In this document: in pieces, positions 4,997 through 13,844 of the stretch
How the letters are laid out: every line of letters starts with the position of its first letter
Numbering within the stretch: the first letter of the stretch is position 1
Assembly (NCBI RefSeq): GCF_001439735.1
Contig: NZ_JYLN01000006.1
Location: 310,001-374,000 of the forward strand
Origin: Pseudomonas paralactis
GTDB lineage: Bacteria; Pseudomonadota; Gammaproteobacteria; Pseudomonadales; Pseudomonadaceae
Length of the DNA: 64,000 nt
Direction of reading: 5' to 3'
Translations under genes and position numbers: made by a program
Notes under the pieces: generated by a model
Seen by the model: the letters and a program-made list of their open reading frames with translations, nothing else
Told to the model about the DNA's origin: nothing
Databases searched by the model: none

Positions 4997-6623
4997 ACTC
5001 ACCCATCGCGGCCTGGCACTGGACCAGGCGTTCGCGGTCCTCGCTGAGGCGGCGCTGGTCCTGGCCCAGACTGCCACGTAGGCTCTGCAGTTTGTTCTTG
5101 ATCTCGGCGAAGTTGCTCTTTAGGTGGGTGTCGACCATGGTGTTCAGCGACCGCGAGAATTCCCATGCAGTCTCATCGGCGAATGCCTGGATCGCCTGGT
5201 CGCGACGCTCGCGCTCCTGGGCTTCGCGTTTGGCGTGTTCCTCCAGGCGCTGCTGGTCAGGGTCGCCGGCGAAGGCGGAGTACAGCGTGCTACCTACCTG
5301 GAACGCAATACCGATGACCGGGATGACCTTTCCGACAATCTGCTCGGCCACCTTGCCCATGGTGACCGGGCCGACGCCTTTGAACAGTGTCGGCAGCCAC
5401 TGCTTGCCGACTTTCAGCACGTGGACGACATGCTCGGCCTTGAGCATACCGCTGGCCTGGCGGACGCCGGATTCAAGCAGGCTCAGGTCGATGCCCTGCG
5501 ATGCGGGCGTCTGGTTCGCGGGGGCTTCAGGCGTATCGAGGTCCGGTGCGGCCTGGGCATTGTAGGCCTGTGGCTGTACCTGCACTTCTCGAATGACTTC
5601 GTCGAGCATCTCCGAAGCGTCCAGGCCCAGGCGAGTGAGTGCGTCTTCGAGCTCACTGCAGACCTGTTCGTTGGCCTGCCCGATCAGTTGCTCGATCTTG
5701 CCCTGAGCACCCTCGATGTTCTGGTTCAGCGCAGTGATCGTGCTCTTGCCGATGTAGGCGGCCTTGGCTTCGATCAGCGATTTCAAACCGTGACGAATAT
5801 CGATTTCGCGACGCGCGATTTCGCCATAGAAGGCGTCCAGGCGTTTGATCGAGGCCTGGTCCTGGTGGTTGTCCAGCTCGGCTACCGTTGCATCGAGGAA
5901 GCTGCGCAATTCGGTAGCGACACGCGCGACGACGGCCTTCTGCTCCACGGATGCAAAGAAGCCGGCCAGATCGCTTTCGAACTTCGGAAAGCCCGAGCTG
6001 TTCAGCAGGTTCTGCTTGTTCTCCAGTTTCGCCTTTAGCGCGGAGCGGGCGTTGACCTCGACGATCGGGATATGCCCAAGTACTTTCTGGTTGCCGGCCT
6101 TCTGCTGAATGCGTTCGCTGAGTTCATCTTTGATGCGGGCCAGGTCGATCGGGTCGAAACGGCTCTTGCAGTTGAGCACCAGGAAGATCATCTTGCCGGC
6201 AAGCACCAGCTCAAGCAGCACATCGAGGGTTTTCTCTTCCTCGACCACGCCCAGCGGGTTGACCACGAAGATCACCACATCCGACTGCACCAGCTGCTCT
6301 CGGGTGATGGCTTCATGCTCGAGCGGCGCGTCGATGCCGGGCGTATCGAGTACTTCGAAGTCGCCCCAGCGATAGCCTTGCACACGGGCGGTTTCCGGCA
6401 CATCGGCTACCGCGGCCAGCTCTTGGCCGAGCAGGGCGTTGATCAGCGTGCTTTTACCGGCGTTGTAGACGCCATACACCATGATGCTCGCGCCGGCCTG
6501 GGCCTTCTTCGCCTGGCTCAGTTCGCGAATACTGGCGACAGCCTGCGGATTGTAGGTTGCACAGAGTCCATCCACTTCGTCGTAGAGGGCCAGTAGTTGG
6601 GTCATCGGGCCTGGTTGGGTCAT
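4989..6623 (-). CDS. Dynamin-like GTPase (second large one of the operon)
   Basis: A 544-residue dynamin-superfamily GTPase. G1 is GVYNAGKS at residues 51-58, the switch Thr is near T79, and G3 is DTPG at 93-96. The G4 position reads LVLNCKS (about 148-154) rather than a canonical N/TKxD, so nucleotide specificity may be relaxed. A hydrophobic stretch, about 395-440 (VGKVIPVIGIAFQVGSTLYSAF), could touch membrane, and the C-terminal 90 residues are a charged coiled coil. The ATG overlaps the upstream TGA (ATGA), so it is coupled to the 587-residue GTPase. Pairs of unequal dynamin-like proteins are typical of bacterial membrane-remodelling machines such as LeoA-type or DynA-type systems (family knowledge). 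Confidence 0.82.
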   Translation of the reverse strand: MTQPGPMTQLLALYDEVDGLCATYNPQAVASIRELSQAKKAQAGASIMVYGVYNAGKSTLINALLGQELAAVADVPETARVQGYRWGDFEVLDTPGIDAPLEHEAITREQLVQSDVVIFVVNPLGVVEEEKTLDVLLELVLAGKMIFLVLNCKSRFDPIDLARIKDELSERIQQKAGNQKVLGHIPIVEVNARSALKAKLENKQNLLNSSGFPKFESDLAGFFASVEQKAVVARVATELRSFLDATVAELDNHQDQASIKRLDAFYGEIARREIDIRHGLKSLIEAKAAYIGKSTITALNQNIEGAQGKIEQLIGQANEQVCSELEDALTRLGLDASEMLDEVIREVQVQPQAYNAQAAPDLDTPEAPANQTPASQGIDLSLLESGVRQASGMLKAEHVVHVLKVGKQWLPTLFKGVGPVTMGKVAEQIVGKVIPVIGIAFQVGSTLYSAFAGDPDQQRLEEHAKREAQERERRDQAIQAFADETAWEFSRSLNTMVDTHLKSNFAEIKNKLQSLRGSLGQDQRRLSEDRERLVQCQAAMGEYA

Positions 6624-8383
6624 TGTGCGGTGCTCGTTTCTAGGGTGATGAGTGCCTGGCGCAGGCGCTCCATTTCAATGGTCAGGATTTGACAGTGTTC
6701 GAGCATGGAATCCCGCAGCGGGTCGTAGATGCCCCGTACCTGCTCGGTCAAATAGTCTGGCAGGGCGTTGGCGTACTGCTCGATGGCTACCTGGCGTTGT
6801 TCCTCCAGGTTGTCGCCGACGACCACGTTGTGTTTGGCGCGGATGGCCTCGGCACCTCGGCCGATCATGCTCGCGGCACTCCCCATCGAGGCCCCGGCAG
6901 CGGCACCCGCGGGGCCGCCAACGAAGAAACCAATGACTCCGCCGAGAACTGCCCCGCCTGCGCCCCACGCGGTTTTGGTGCTGCTGCGGGTGCCGCTGGT
7001 GTATTCCTTCTCGACTGTAACTTCCCGGTAAGCAGGAATGGCGCCGAGGCGGCTGGTGTTGAACGCACGCTGCAGCGCATTTTGCTGGCTTTCACCGATG
7101 CCTTTCATGGCCTCGCCGGTCAGCTTGCCGAGCACCGTGGCCAGGCGCTCGCGCAGCTGAAGCTGCGCGTCGTCGGTGCGGGGCCCGTTGAACAGCTGGT
7201 TGACGCAACTGCGCATTTCGGTGACGCCCTTCTGGCTCAGAGTGCGCAGCTCGCGCTCTACCGCCTGCTCCTGCTTTTGGATCTGCTGGTCGAACGTATC
7301 GGTCAGCTCTTTGATCAGGCTCAAGTCGTCGCAGGTTTCAGCTATGGCCTTGCGCAGGTTGTTCAGAGGGGTGGTTAGCTTAAGATCGACACCTGGGCCT
7401 TGCGCCAACGCCTTGAGAGTTTGGTACAGGGTACCCAGGCCACTTTCCTGCAAGTTCGAGGGGTGGCGCTCGGCGAAGCGGGTCGAGATAGGCAGGATGG
7501 TGACCTGGTTGTCAGCGTCATGCTGCATCTCCACCAGGTTGCCGGTGACCTCCCGGATCTGCCGCTGCTGTGTTTCCCTGGACTTCATCAATACTTCGGT
7601 GATGAGTTGCCCATCGTCGTCTTCGTCTTCTTCGGTGATATCGCTGCCGGTGAGCAGAATCATCAACGAGCGCTTGCCATTGAGTAGGCTGCTGACCTCG
7701 CTCATGTCGGATTGGCGGCCCGGAGCTTGCGAATTCATGGTGTAGAGAATCAAGTCTGCCTGGTCGACATACTTGCGCGCCAAGTCGCCATTGGCCGTAT
7801 TGGTCGAATGCAACCCTGGCGAGTCGACCCAGGTGAATCCGGGAAGCTTGAAGCCTTGAATAGAACTGGTGGCCTCAGTGGCACCGACCCTGAATTGCTT
7901 GGAAGTGTAGGCCTCGCCTTCTTTGTCGCCGCTGGCGACGTCGGTTTGCTCATGGGAGAAATACGTGGGTTTCAGCGTGGCGTGATCTTTGAGTTGCGCA
8001 GTGGGCTCACTGTGCCCCCAGGCCACGTAGTTGCCCAACGAGCTCTTGCCCGACTTGACCTTGCCGTACACGAACACCAGCAGGGAATCGTTGTAATTTT
8101 CACGAAACGTCGCGCCTCTCGCACGTATTTCGGCGCGTGCTTCCCAAACGCTGAATTGATCCGTCAGGCGTCGCGCCATCTGGGTCGCGCCTTCCTTGAG
8201 TGGGTTATTGTCGCTGACCGCGCTAGCCATGCTTTCGGTTTGCTGGCGCAACAGCGTGACAAAGCCCGTGCGCAGCGTATCGAAGCGTTGCTGGGCCTGC
8301 GCTAAGTCTTGCTTCTTACTGGAAAACTGACCCTGCAGTTGTTGAAAGACCTGCATCAACTCATCGCGAGTAACAGTGCTCAT
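6620..8383 (-). CDS. Dynamin-like GTPase with glycine-rich membrane segment
   Basis: A 587-residue GTPase. G1 is GKVKSGKS at residues 107-114, G3 is DSPG at 187-190 and TGSD at 245-248 stands in the G4 position. Residues 1-90 are a coiled-coil lead-in. Residues about 472-508 are a glycine/alanine-rich hydrophobic stretch (GAGGAVLGGVIGFFVGGPAG) resembling the membrane-insertion paddles of bacterial dynamins, followed by a helical tail. Residues 57-72 (SDNNPLKEGATQMARR) reappear, with changes, in the neighbouring 197-residue protein. It starts 7 nt after the upstream stop and overlaps the next gene by 4 nt. Confidence 0.82.
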   Translation of the reverse strand: MSTVTRDELMQVFQQLQGQFSSKKQDLAQAQQRFDTLRTGFVTLLRQQTESMASAVSDNNPLKEGATQMARRLTDQFSVWEARAEIRARGATFRENYNDSLLVFVYGKVKSGKSSLGNYVAWGHSEPTAQLKDHATLKPTYFSHEQTDVASGDKEGEAYTSKQFRVGATEATSSIQGFKLPGFTWVDSPGLHSTNTANGDLARKYVDQADLILYTMNSQAPGRQSDMSEVSSLLNGKRSLMILLTGSDITEEDEDDDGQLITEVLMKSRETQQRQIREVTGNLVEMQHDADNQVTILPISTRFAERHPSNLQESGLGTLYQTLKALAQGPGVDLKLTTPLNNLRKAIAETCDDLSLIKELTDTFDQQIQKQEQAVERELRTLSQKGVTEMRSCVNQLFNGPRTDDAQLQLRERLATVLGKLTGEAMKGIGESQQNALQRAFNTSRLGAIPAYREVTVEKEYTSGTRSSTKTAWGAGGAVLGGVIGFFVGGPAGAAAGASMGSAASMIGRGAEAIRAKHNVVVGDNLEEQRQVAIEQYANALPDYLTEQVRGIYDPLRDSMLEHCQILTIEMERLRQALITLETSTAQ

Positions 8384-8390
8384 GGATCAA

Positions 8391-8984
8391 TTACGCCTGA
8401 GAGAGAAGTTGACGTTTGAGCTGCTGCAGCCGCTCGATACGTGCCTGGGCCGCTTGCGCCTGGGCGAGCGCTGCCTGGTCGGATGCAGACGCTTCGGCAG
8501 GCGCGGTCACGGATTCGAGCAGATTCACACCCTGCATGAAATGAACGATTTGGCCGCCTTCCATGGCGGGTGACGCCTGAAGAATGGCTTTGACTGTCTT
8601 GCCGTAACTCGACGTCGACGATGCGGTGCTGCGGATGCGTTGTTCGAGCTGATCCCCCGGCACTCCTTCGAGCGTCAAGCGGGTCATCTTGCTGACACCT
8701 TCAGAGATCGGGTTGTGTTTGTCCGACGAGGCGGCCAGCGTAGAGGCCGCTCCCCTGAGCTGGGCCTTGAGTTGTTCCCGTCGGTCTCCCGCAAGTGATT
8801 GCACTCGGGCTTTCAGGTTTTCGCGTTCGCGCTTGCGCTTGGCTTCCAGCTCCTGCTGACGCTGTTCGCTGTCGTCGTGGCGCGTGGTGCTGCTCGAAGA
8901 CGAAGGGCTGTCGTCACTGACCGCTTTGGCAATGGCGGCGACAGCAGCGACTGCCGCAACGCCGATCAACCAGGGTAGAGGCAT
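8391..8984 (-). CDS. Membrane-anchored coiled-coil protein of the GTPase operon
   Basis: A 197-residue protein of unknown family. The N-terminal segment PWLIGVAAVAAVAAIAKAV (about 4-22) is a membrane anchor or uncleaved signal. It is followed by a serine-rich linker, a highly charged helix (QELEAKRKRERENLKARVQ), and a domain containing SDKHNPISEGVSKMTR at 87-102, which matches a motif in the adjacent dynamin. The C-terminal 40 residues form an Ala/Gln-rich coiled coil. AAGGAG lies 7 nt before the ATG. Position between the GTPase genes suggests it scaffolds them at the membrane; this is inference. Confidence 0.75.
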   Translation of the reverse strand: MPLPWLIGVAAVAAVAAIAKAVSDDSPSSSSSTTRHDDSEQRQQELEAKRKRERENLKARVQSLAGDRREQLKAQLRGAASTLAASSDKHNPISEGVSKMTRLTLEGVPGDQLEQRIRSTASSTSSYGKTVKAILQASPAMEGGQIVHFMQGVNLLESVTAPAEASASDQAALAQAQAAQARIERLQQLKRQLLSQA

Positions 8985-8995
8985 TGCAAGTCTCC

Positions 8996-9865
8996 TTACT
9001 TGAGGCTGTCGAGTTTGGTGCGTGCTTTTTGCATGTCGGACGTATGAGCTTTGAAGGTGCGCCGAGCGCCGTCGATGTGCTCGACGAAGGCTTGGGCCTT
9101 GACCACATAAGGCTCGGTGATTTGCTCGATCAGCTTGAGATCCCGTTTGATCTCAGCGTCGATCCGCTCGCCCAGCTCCAGGGCACGCCGTGCCAGGCGC
9201 TTGTGTCGTGCCTCTGTCAGAGACTGGGCGAGACTTTTCGAAAGCGTTTGCAGATGTTGCGCCAACTGCGGAATGCCGCTTTTCTCGCAGAGCCCTTGTT
9301 TGTTCTTCTCTACACCGCTTTTAAAGCGCGTGTTGGAGATGACGAAGCATTCAGGCGCTGTGCCCAGATGGATCAAGGCCTGGCGTTCGATGGTGTCTTT
9401 GACTGCGGCGAGGTCGGCGTCCTGCAGCTTGTCCAGTTGGCTGATCACCAGTACCACCCGCTCGCCGACATCCTGGCCATAAGCGCTGGGCAGTTGGTCG
9501 AGCAGGGCCACTTCTTCCTGGTCCAGCTCACCGGGAGGAGCATGGACGAACAGGACAATATCAGCCGCATCGAGGCCCTGGTTAGCTTGCTGAGTGTCAT
9601 TCTGGTCATAGCCCAGACCTGGAGTGTCCACCAGCACGTAGTCATCCAATTCCAGAGCTTGGTTGGCACGGGTGGTACGCACATCACCGGTTTGGAAATG
9701 CTCGTCGTTGGCGTGGCCGCTGAGCATATTGAGCAGGGAGCTTTTCCCTGCCTTGACCAGGCCCCAGGCGGCAATGCGGGGCTTGCTCGGAGAGGCATTG
9801 TCGCGCTGGCTAACAAACAGCTGGTACTGCGCCTCCAGCGCCTCAAGTCGTTTGGTTCGGTCCAT
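8996..9865 (-). CDS. Small dynamin-like/Era-like GTPase, first gene of the operon
   Basis: A 289-residue P-loop GTPase. G1 is GLVKAGKS at 35-42, switch Thr residues are near 64-65, G3 is DTPG at 80-83, and SQLD at 142-145 occupies the G4 position. The C-terminal half is helical. AGGAG about 10 nt upstream supports the ATG at 9865. The closest familiar relatives are YfjP/50S-binding-type and dynamin-type GTPases; without a search I cannot separate these. The next gene follows after 11 nt, and the operon promoter should lie in 9866-10000. Confidence 0.82.
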   Translation of the reverse strand: MDRTKRLEALEAQYQLFVSQRDNASPSKPRIAAWGLVKAGKSSLLNMLSGHANDEHFQTGDVRTTRANQALELDDYVLVDTPGLGYDQNDTQQANQGLDAADIVLFVHAPPGELDQEEVALLDQLPSAYGQDVGERVVLVISQLDKLQDADLAAVKDTIERQALIHLGTAPECFVISNTRFKSGVEKNKQGLCEKSGIPQLAQHLQTLSKSLAQSLTEARHKRLARRALELGERIDAEIKRDLKLIEQITEPYVVKAQAFVEHIDGARRTFKAHTSDMQKARTKLDSLK

Positions 9866-10540
9866 CAGTCAGCGTCTCCTGTCGCATCACTGTTGTTTGC
9901 AGTGCATCAGCCCACTCCCAGGCTTGGGGTACTGAGCATGATGTCATACGGCCACTTAAAATGCATTTTGACTTTGATTGCCGGGCTCTATCGGTAACGA
10001 GCTGATCAGGACGCTGCGTAAACGTTGGGACGAAAAATGATTCCGAAATTCCTTTCCGCCAGGACCCGTTACGCTTGTAAGGCTCAGTACTCTGGCTCTC
10101 GCCGAATTGTTAAATGCCAGCGATTGGGCAGTGGCATTGGACAGCTAAAGGCGACAGGCCGAGGATGGGCTTCGCGGTCAGGCAGGCTGTCATAAAGCTG
10201 GCAGTACCCAGCCCCAAAAACCTGACAGGCACAAAAAAGGCACTTGTGATAAACGCTAAGTGACTGATTTTTATAGCTTGTTTGGTGGGTCGGGGTAATC
10301 TGAATTGGCCTCCTATACTATTGATTAGTATAATTAACTTTCTTTTTTTATTTTTATTGGAATACCAATTGGAATACCTCACGAGATAGCCATGCTCTGG
10401 CCCGTCGCTTGTAATCAATTTTACACCCTTGCTCTCATCTATGATCAGGGGTGATCTTCCTGCCGCTGTCGGGACACAGGTTACGCTTGATAAAAAGCTG
10501 AAGGTGGTGGCTGGCAGAAACCGGCCAGAAGCGGACCTCC
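9866..10540. other. Long intergenic region upstream of the GTPase operon
   Basis: No supported coding sequence. The minus-strand operon promoter must lie near 9866-10000. Bases 10270-10440 become AT-rich (for example TTAACTTTCTTTTTTTATTTT), and a frame on the minus strand across 10110-10598 only reads the antisense of the tRNA fragment plus spacer. The AT-rich composition and the adjacent tRNA fragment suggest residual mobile-element DNA. Confidence 0.45.
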
Positions 10541-10588
10541 ACCCTCCTAAGGGGAAAGTTGGCAGTTCGAACCTGCCCTGGGACACCA
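10541..10588 (+). pseudogene. 3' fragment of tRNA-Arg(CCT), integration scar
   Basis: The sequence holds the 3' half of a tRNA: anticodon-loop-like CTCCTAA (anticodon CCT), a perfect T arm (GGCAG-TTCGAAC-CTGCC), acceptor strand CTGGGAC, discriminator A and CCA. The matching 5' half (an acceptor strand GTCCCAG should lie about 75 nt upstream of the CCA) is absent. Integrases that use tRNA genes reproduce exactly this 3' part at one attachment site, so this is a probable att remnant. Confidence 0.7.
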
Positions 10589-10924
10589 TATTTTTCAATG
10601 CTTTCGGACCAGGAAGGTCGTTTTCTTCTCATGCGGTGACAGCAGCGTGACAGCAAACTAGATGCTCCTGGTTACTCCTCTCTATACTTCTGCTGAGATT
10701 TCTTCCCTATTTTCAGCTCTCAGACCCTGACACCGCTGAAATTGAATCAGTCCTTCTGCGCCGTAGCGGGATAAACAAAGCGCGCGCTTCGCAGCTTGTT
10801 GCGGATTGACAGCATTACCCTACAAAACGCCTGATCCTTCCTTCTTGTGATTGCAAAAAGCCTCTATTGGTCTAGAGTTTATAGATCGAGCAAAAAAAGC
10901 GATTTTTTGTCTAGGGGGTCATGG
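10589..10924. other. Spacer between the tRNA fragment and the AT-rich cassette
   Basis: No gene is supported. The base composition shifts from GC-rich to AT-rich towards 10840. The promoter of the two-gene cassette is expected here, but I cannot single out a convincing -35/-10 pair. Confidence 0.4.
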
Positions 10925-11521
10925 ATGCCGAGAATTTCTCTCACCGACGTTGTAGACATCATTTCCAAGTCGGGAACTCCCAAGGCAACAAAAGTCAGTC
11001 AAATAAAATATCGCCAATCTTATTCTCCTCAGACTGACTTCTGTAAGGCTCTCAGGGAAGGCATTGTTTCAGTTCACCAGAACAGTCATTCGAAAAAAGA
11101 ACTTTACGAAATTCTGAAATTTCTCACTGATGAAAAAAAGATAAAAAATTATCCGAAAGCCATCCAAGGTTACGAGAAGTGGTGGGGGAAAAAGAATATT
11201 GCTTGGAGTGCGCCGTTCAGTTCGAATTATAGCTTTCAAGGTATTGATATTGGAATTAATCCGGAGCTAGGTCTCGTCATTGAAGGCGAGCCGTTTCTAA
11301 TAAAACTGTATCTCAAAGATGAGCCTCTGCAAAAGCTCCGCATAGATATTGTCCTCGCGTTGATGGTGATCGCACTATCTGGGGGGGCAGTTGCAGACTG
11401 TAAAATGGCGGTGCTTGATGTCAGAAATGGAAAGCTATTTTGCAGTTCTAATGACTCGCTTTCGCAAGCGAAACTAATGAAGATGGTTAATGCGGAGCTG
11501 GCATACGTGTCTGCGCTTTGA
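10925..11521 (+). CDS. Hypothetical protein, first gene of an AT-rich cassette
   Basis: A 198-residue protein I do not recognise. The ATG at 10925 is chosen because AGGGGG lies 6 nt upstream; the frame is open further back but without a binding site. The N-terminal 60 residues are basic (RISLTDVVDIISKSGTPKATKVSQIKYR), followed by a helical, lysine-rich part and a more compact C-terminal half (LGLVIEGEPFLIKLYLKDEPL, then DIVLALMVIAL). It is AT-rich with codon use unlike the backbone, and 83 nt separate it from the nuclease-like gene that follows, so the two probably form one unit. Function unknown; an accessory or immunity subunit is conceivable. Confidence 0.65.
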   Translation: MPRISLTDVVDIISKSGTPKATKVSQIKYRQSYSPQTDFCKALREGIVSVHQNSHSKKELYEILKFLTDEKKIKNYPKAIQGYEKWWGKKNIAWSAPFSSNYSFQGIDIGINPELGLVIEGEPFLIKLYLKDEPLQKLRIDIVLALMVIALSGGAVADCKMAVLDVRNGKLFCSSNDSLSQAKLMKMVNAELAYVSAL

Positions 11522-11604
11522 GATCAAATATAGTTCTCAAGATTATTCAGTAGTCGATGAGTTCTCAAAAAGCGGTCAGTGTTTTCTCGTGGATTAAGGG
11601 TTTT

Positions 11605-13047
11605 ATGAAATTATCGAAGCGCTTCAGTCTTTCAAAAACTCAGTTTGAACTCGATTTTGTGGATATTGATACTGATCTTGATACTAGGCTGTTTGTTGAC
11701 CCTTATTTGTTAGGACTTAGACCGGATCGCTGGTCAATGAAGGCATCTAGTTCTGTGAGATCTTTTTTCTCACATTTTTTAGATCTTGTTCGTGAAGGAA
11801 AGGATGAAGATGCTTTTGAGTTGTTTTCACATCTTCATGAACCAAATGAAACTTGCTTGGGGCTTTCTTCGGGTAGGCCTAGAGGTAATGGTATTGGAAG
11901 TGAAGATGCAAAAAAATTATTTGAAAGCATCATGGGTAGCAAGGCGATAAAGTCTGGAAAAATTACTGATTTAGAGGACTTCAGGTTATTCATCCCAGGC
12001 ATTGGGAAAGATAAGGTATCTGACATGACTACCAACCTCATTAGGGGGAGTCTCATTGCCTACACGCAAGCTCAGTGCAAATTACACGGCATTGCTTTGA
12101 CTGCTGGTGTGTCTGCGGGGCCGATCTGGGATGCCTCTAAGAAAAAATGGACTTTTTCTCATGAGGACACATTACTGGTGGAGGGGAAGAAGATCCTTCT
12201 AACACCGAAAGGTATCGTTTCTTATAGCAAGGCTTATGCACCTGAAAACTACTACAATATGCACGTGTTGGAGTATCTTCAGCACGAGCATATAAGGTCT
12301 GGCAGTATATGGGTTGAGCACCGTAAAGATGGGACCCCCTATATATCCAAAAAGAGCTTAAAAGAGAATTTCGTTAAGAAGTTCAGCAAAGAGTGGTTAT
12401 TTGAATTTACAGAAAATCATCCGTTGGTTTTTCAGTCGTTCAGAGAGCAGCAAGCGGAACAGGTAAGACCTCTACCATCTGACTCAATTGATACAAAGTT
12501 GAATTTAAATGTTGTGGTTGATCACTTGATTTCTAGACTTAACGCTATCAAGCAGGGTGCTGCAACTGCTTCGGAGTACCACAAGACCATAGTTGGTGTG
12601 CTGGAGATGTTGTTTTATCCGAGTGCATCTTCTCCAGTTCTTGAGGCCGAGATCAATCAAGGTAGGAAGAGGATCGATATATACTTTGAAAATTGTGCTA
12701 AGGAAGGCTTTTTCTATAATCTCCATATGATTAATAAAATCCCTTGTCCGTATGTGATCATCGAATGCAAGAATTATACTAAGGATATACAAAATCCTGA
12801 GCTCGATCAGATGATCGGAAGGTTGACTGTTAATCGCGGCATGCTTGGGATCATAACTTGTAGGGAAATATCTAAAAAGGATCTGTTCATTGAACGGTGC
12901 AGGGACTCATTCAAGAATGGTCACGGCTTGATAATACCGTTAACTGACGCTGATTTGATTGTTGCACTTGAAGGTCTCAAGTTTGAAAAGAAAACTCCTC
13001 TTGAAGATATATTGAACGATATAAAAAATCGAATAATAATGTCTTGA
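11605..13047 (+). CDS. Putative PD-(D/E)XK nuclease-like protein
   Basis: A 480-residue protein with an N-terminal region opening FELDFVDIDTDLDTRLFVDP, a pattern I associate with uncharacterised defence-island proteins. A C-terminal restriction-nuclease-like core carries D358 (KRIDIYFE), E387-C-K389 (YVIIECKNY) and Q402 (ELDQMIGRL), the order expected for a PD-(D/E)XK active site of the Mrr/restriction type. The start at 11605 has AAGGG 5 nt upstream; an in-frame ATG at 11557 (16 codons longer) lacks a binding site. The gene is AT-rich, lies beside a tRNA scar and follows an orphan partner gene. A type IV-like or abortive-infection role is inference. Confidence 0.65.
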   Translation: MKLSKRFSLSKTQFELDFVDIDTDLDTRLFVDPYLLGLRPDRWSMKASSSVRSFFSHFLDLVREGKDEDAFELFSHLHEPNETCLGLSSGRPRGNGIGSEDAKKLFESIMGSKAIKSGKITDLEDFRLFIPGIGKDKVSDMTTNLIRGSLIAYTQAQCKLHGIALTAGVSAGPIWDASKKKWTFSHEDTLLVEGKKILLTPKGIVSYSKAYAPENYYNMHVLEYLQHEHIRSGSIWVEHRKDGTPYISKKSLKENFVKKFSKEWLFEFTENHPLVFQSFREQQAEQVRPLPSDSIDTKLNLNVVVDHLISRLNAIKQGAATASEYHKTIVGVLEMLFYPSASSPVLEAEINQGRKRIDIYFENCAKEGFFYNLHMINKIPCPYVIIECKNYTKDIQNPELDQMIGRLTVNRGMLGIITCREISKKDLFIERCRDSFKNGHGLIIPLTDADLIVALEGLKFEKKTPLEDILNDIKNRIIMS

Positions 13048-13844
13048 ATGTAGTAGACCCCGCAACATGCGGCATGTAATCGCTTGACGCGGGATGTTCA
13101 TGATGTTGATGAGCATCCCGTAGCTGTTTTTGTTCACGCCGGGGAGGGATGTAAAAAAGCACTCACTGCAACAGCTGCAATCGAATGCTTAAAAAAACGC
13201 CATGGAAAAGCACTTATCCCTCTCCCGCCGACGCGCTTCGTGTGCGTTTTTATTGCAAACATAGGTGTAGTGCAAACCATCCTCCAGCCTAGGCGGGCCG
13301 TGGGGCCTCCCAGGCAATCGTCAATTTCATTTTGTGCAAAGTTTTGAAAGAAAATGACAAACCATTACACAGACAGCGCCCCCTTCAAGGCGGCGTTTCA
13401 AGTCACCAAACCCAATGGCAATAGGGGGGCGGCGGAGTTTTCTCAAAGTAAACGGCTTGTTTTCTTGGGGTTCATGCTTATGAAGTGGGAGCTCACGGAA
13501 CGCGTGCAGGCCTTATGGTGCAAAGCTTCCAGCCTGGTCTGGCTGGTTATTTCATTTTCACTTCTCGACATGCAAGTGCTTGCGGGGGCGTTTGCGTCAT
13601 TGCATGGACGTGATCGCATATTTGCGTTTTCACTGACCAGTCAATTGCATTCGTGGCGTCAACCCTTTGCATCCCCTTAACGAAAACACGCGGTAGTAAT
13701 GACTAGCAGAGAGCGGCCTGACACCGACGCTAAGTTGGCCAGTCAGCAGGCGAGCTGTCATCCCCAGGTAGGTACAACGAATGGCTTGACGGTAGCTTCG
13801 TAGGCTGAGAGCTTGCGAGCCAACACCCTATGGAACGGACGCCC
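13048..13844. other. Long region without a confident gene
   Basis: A hairpin at 13096-13128 (CGGGATG/CATCCCG) could end the preceding cassette. Plus-strand frames at 13084-13347 and 13354-13680 have no motif or ribosome binding site that I trust. The composition stays mixed and the region probably contains decayed phage or island DNA. Confidence 0.4.

Noticed and set aside
10110..10598. 162-codon minus-strand frame
   Set aside because: Its first part is the antisense of the tRNA-Arg fragment (GRFELPTFPLGG is a common tRNA artefact) and the rest is AT-rich spacer.
13354..13680. 108-codon plus-strand frame
   Set aside because: No recognisable motif or ribosome binding site and it lies in DNA of mixed, degraded appearance.
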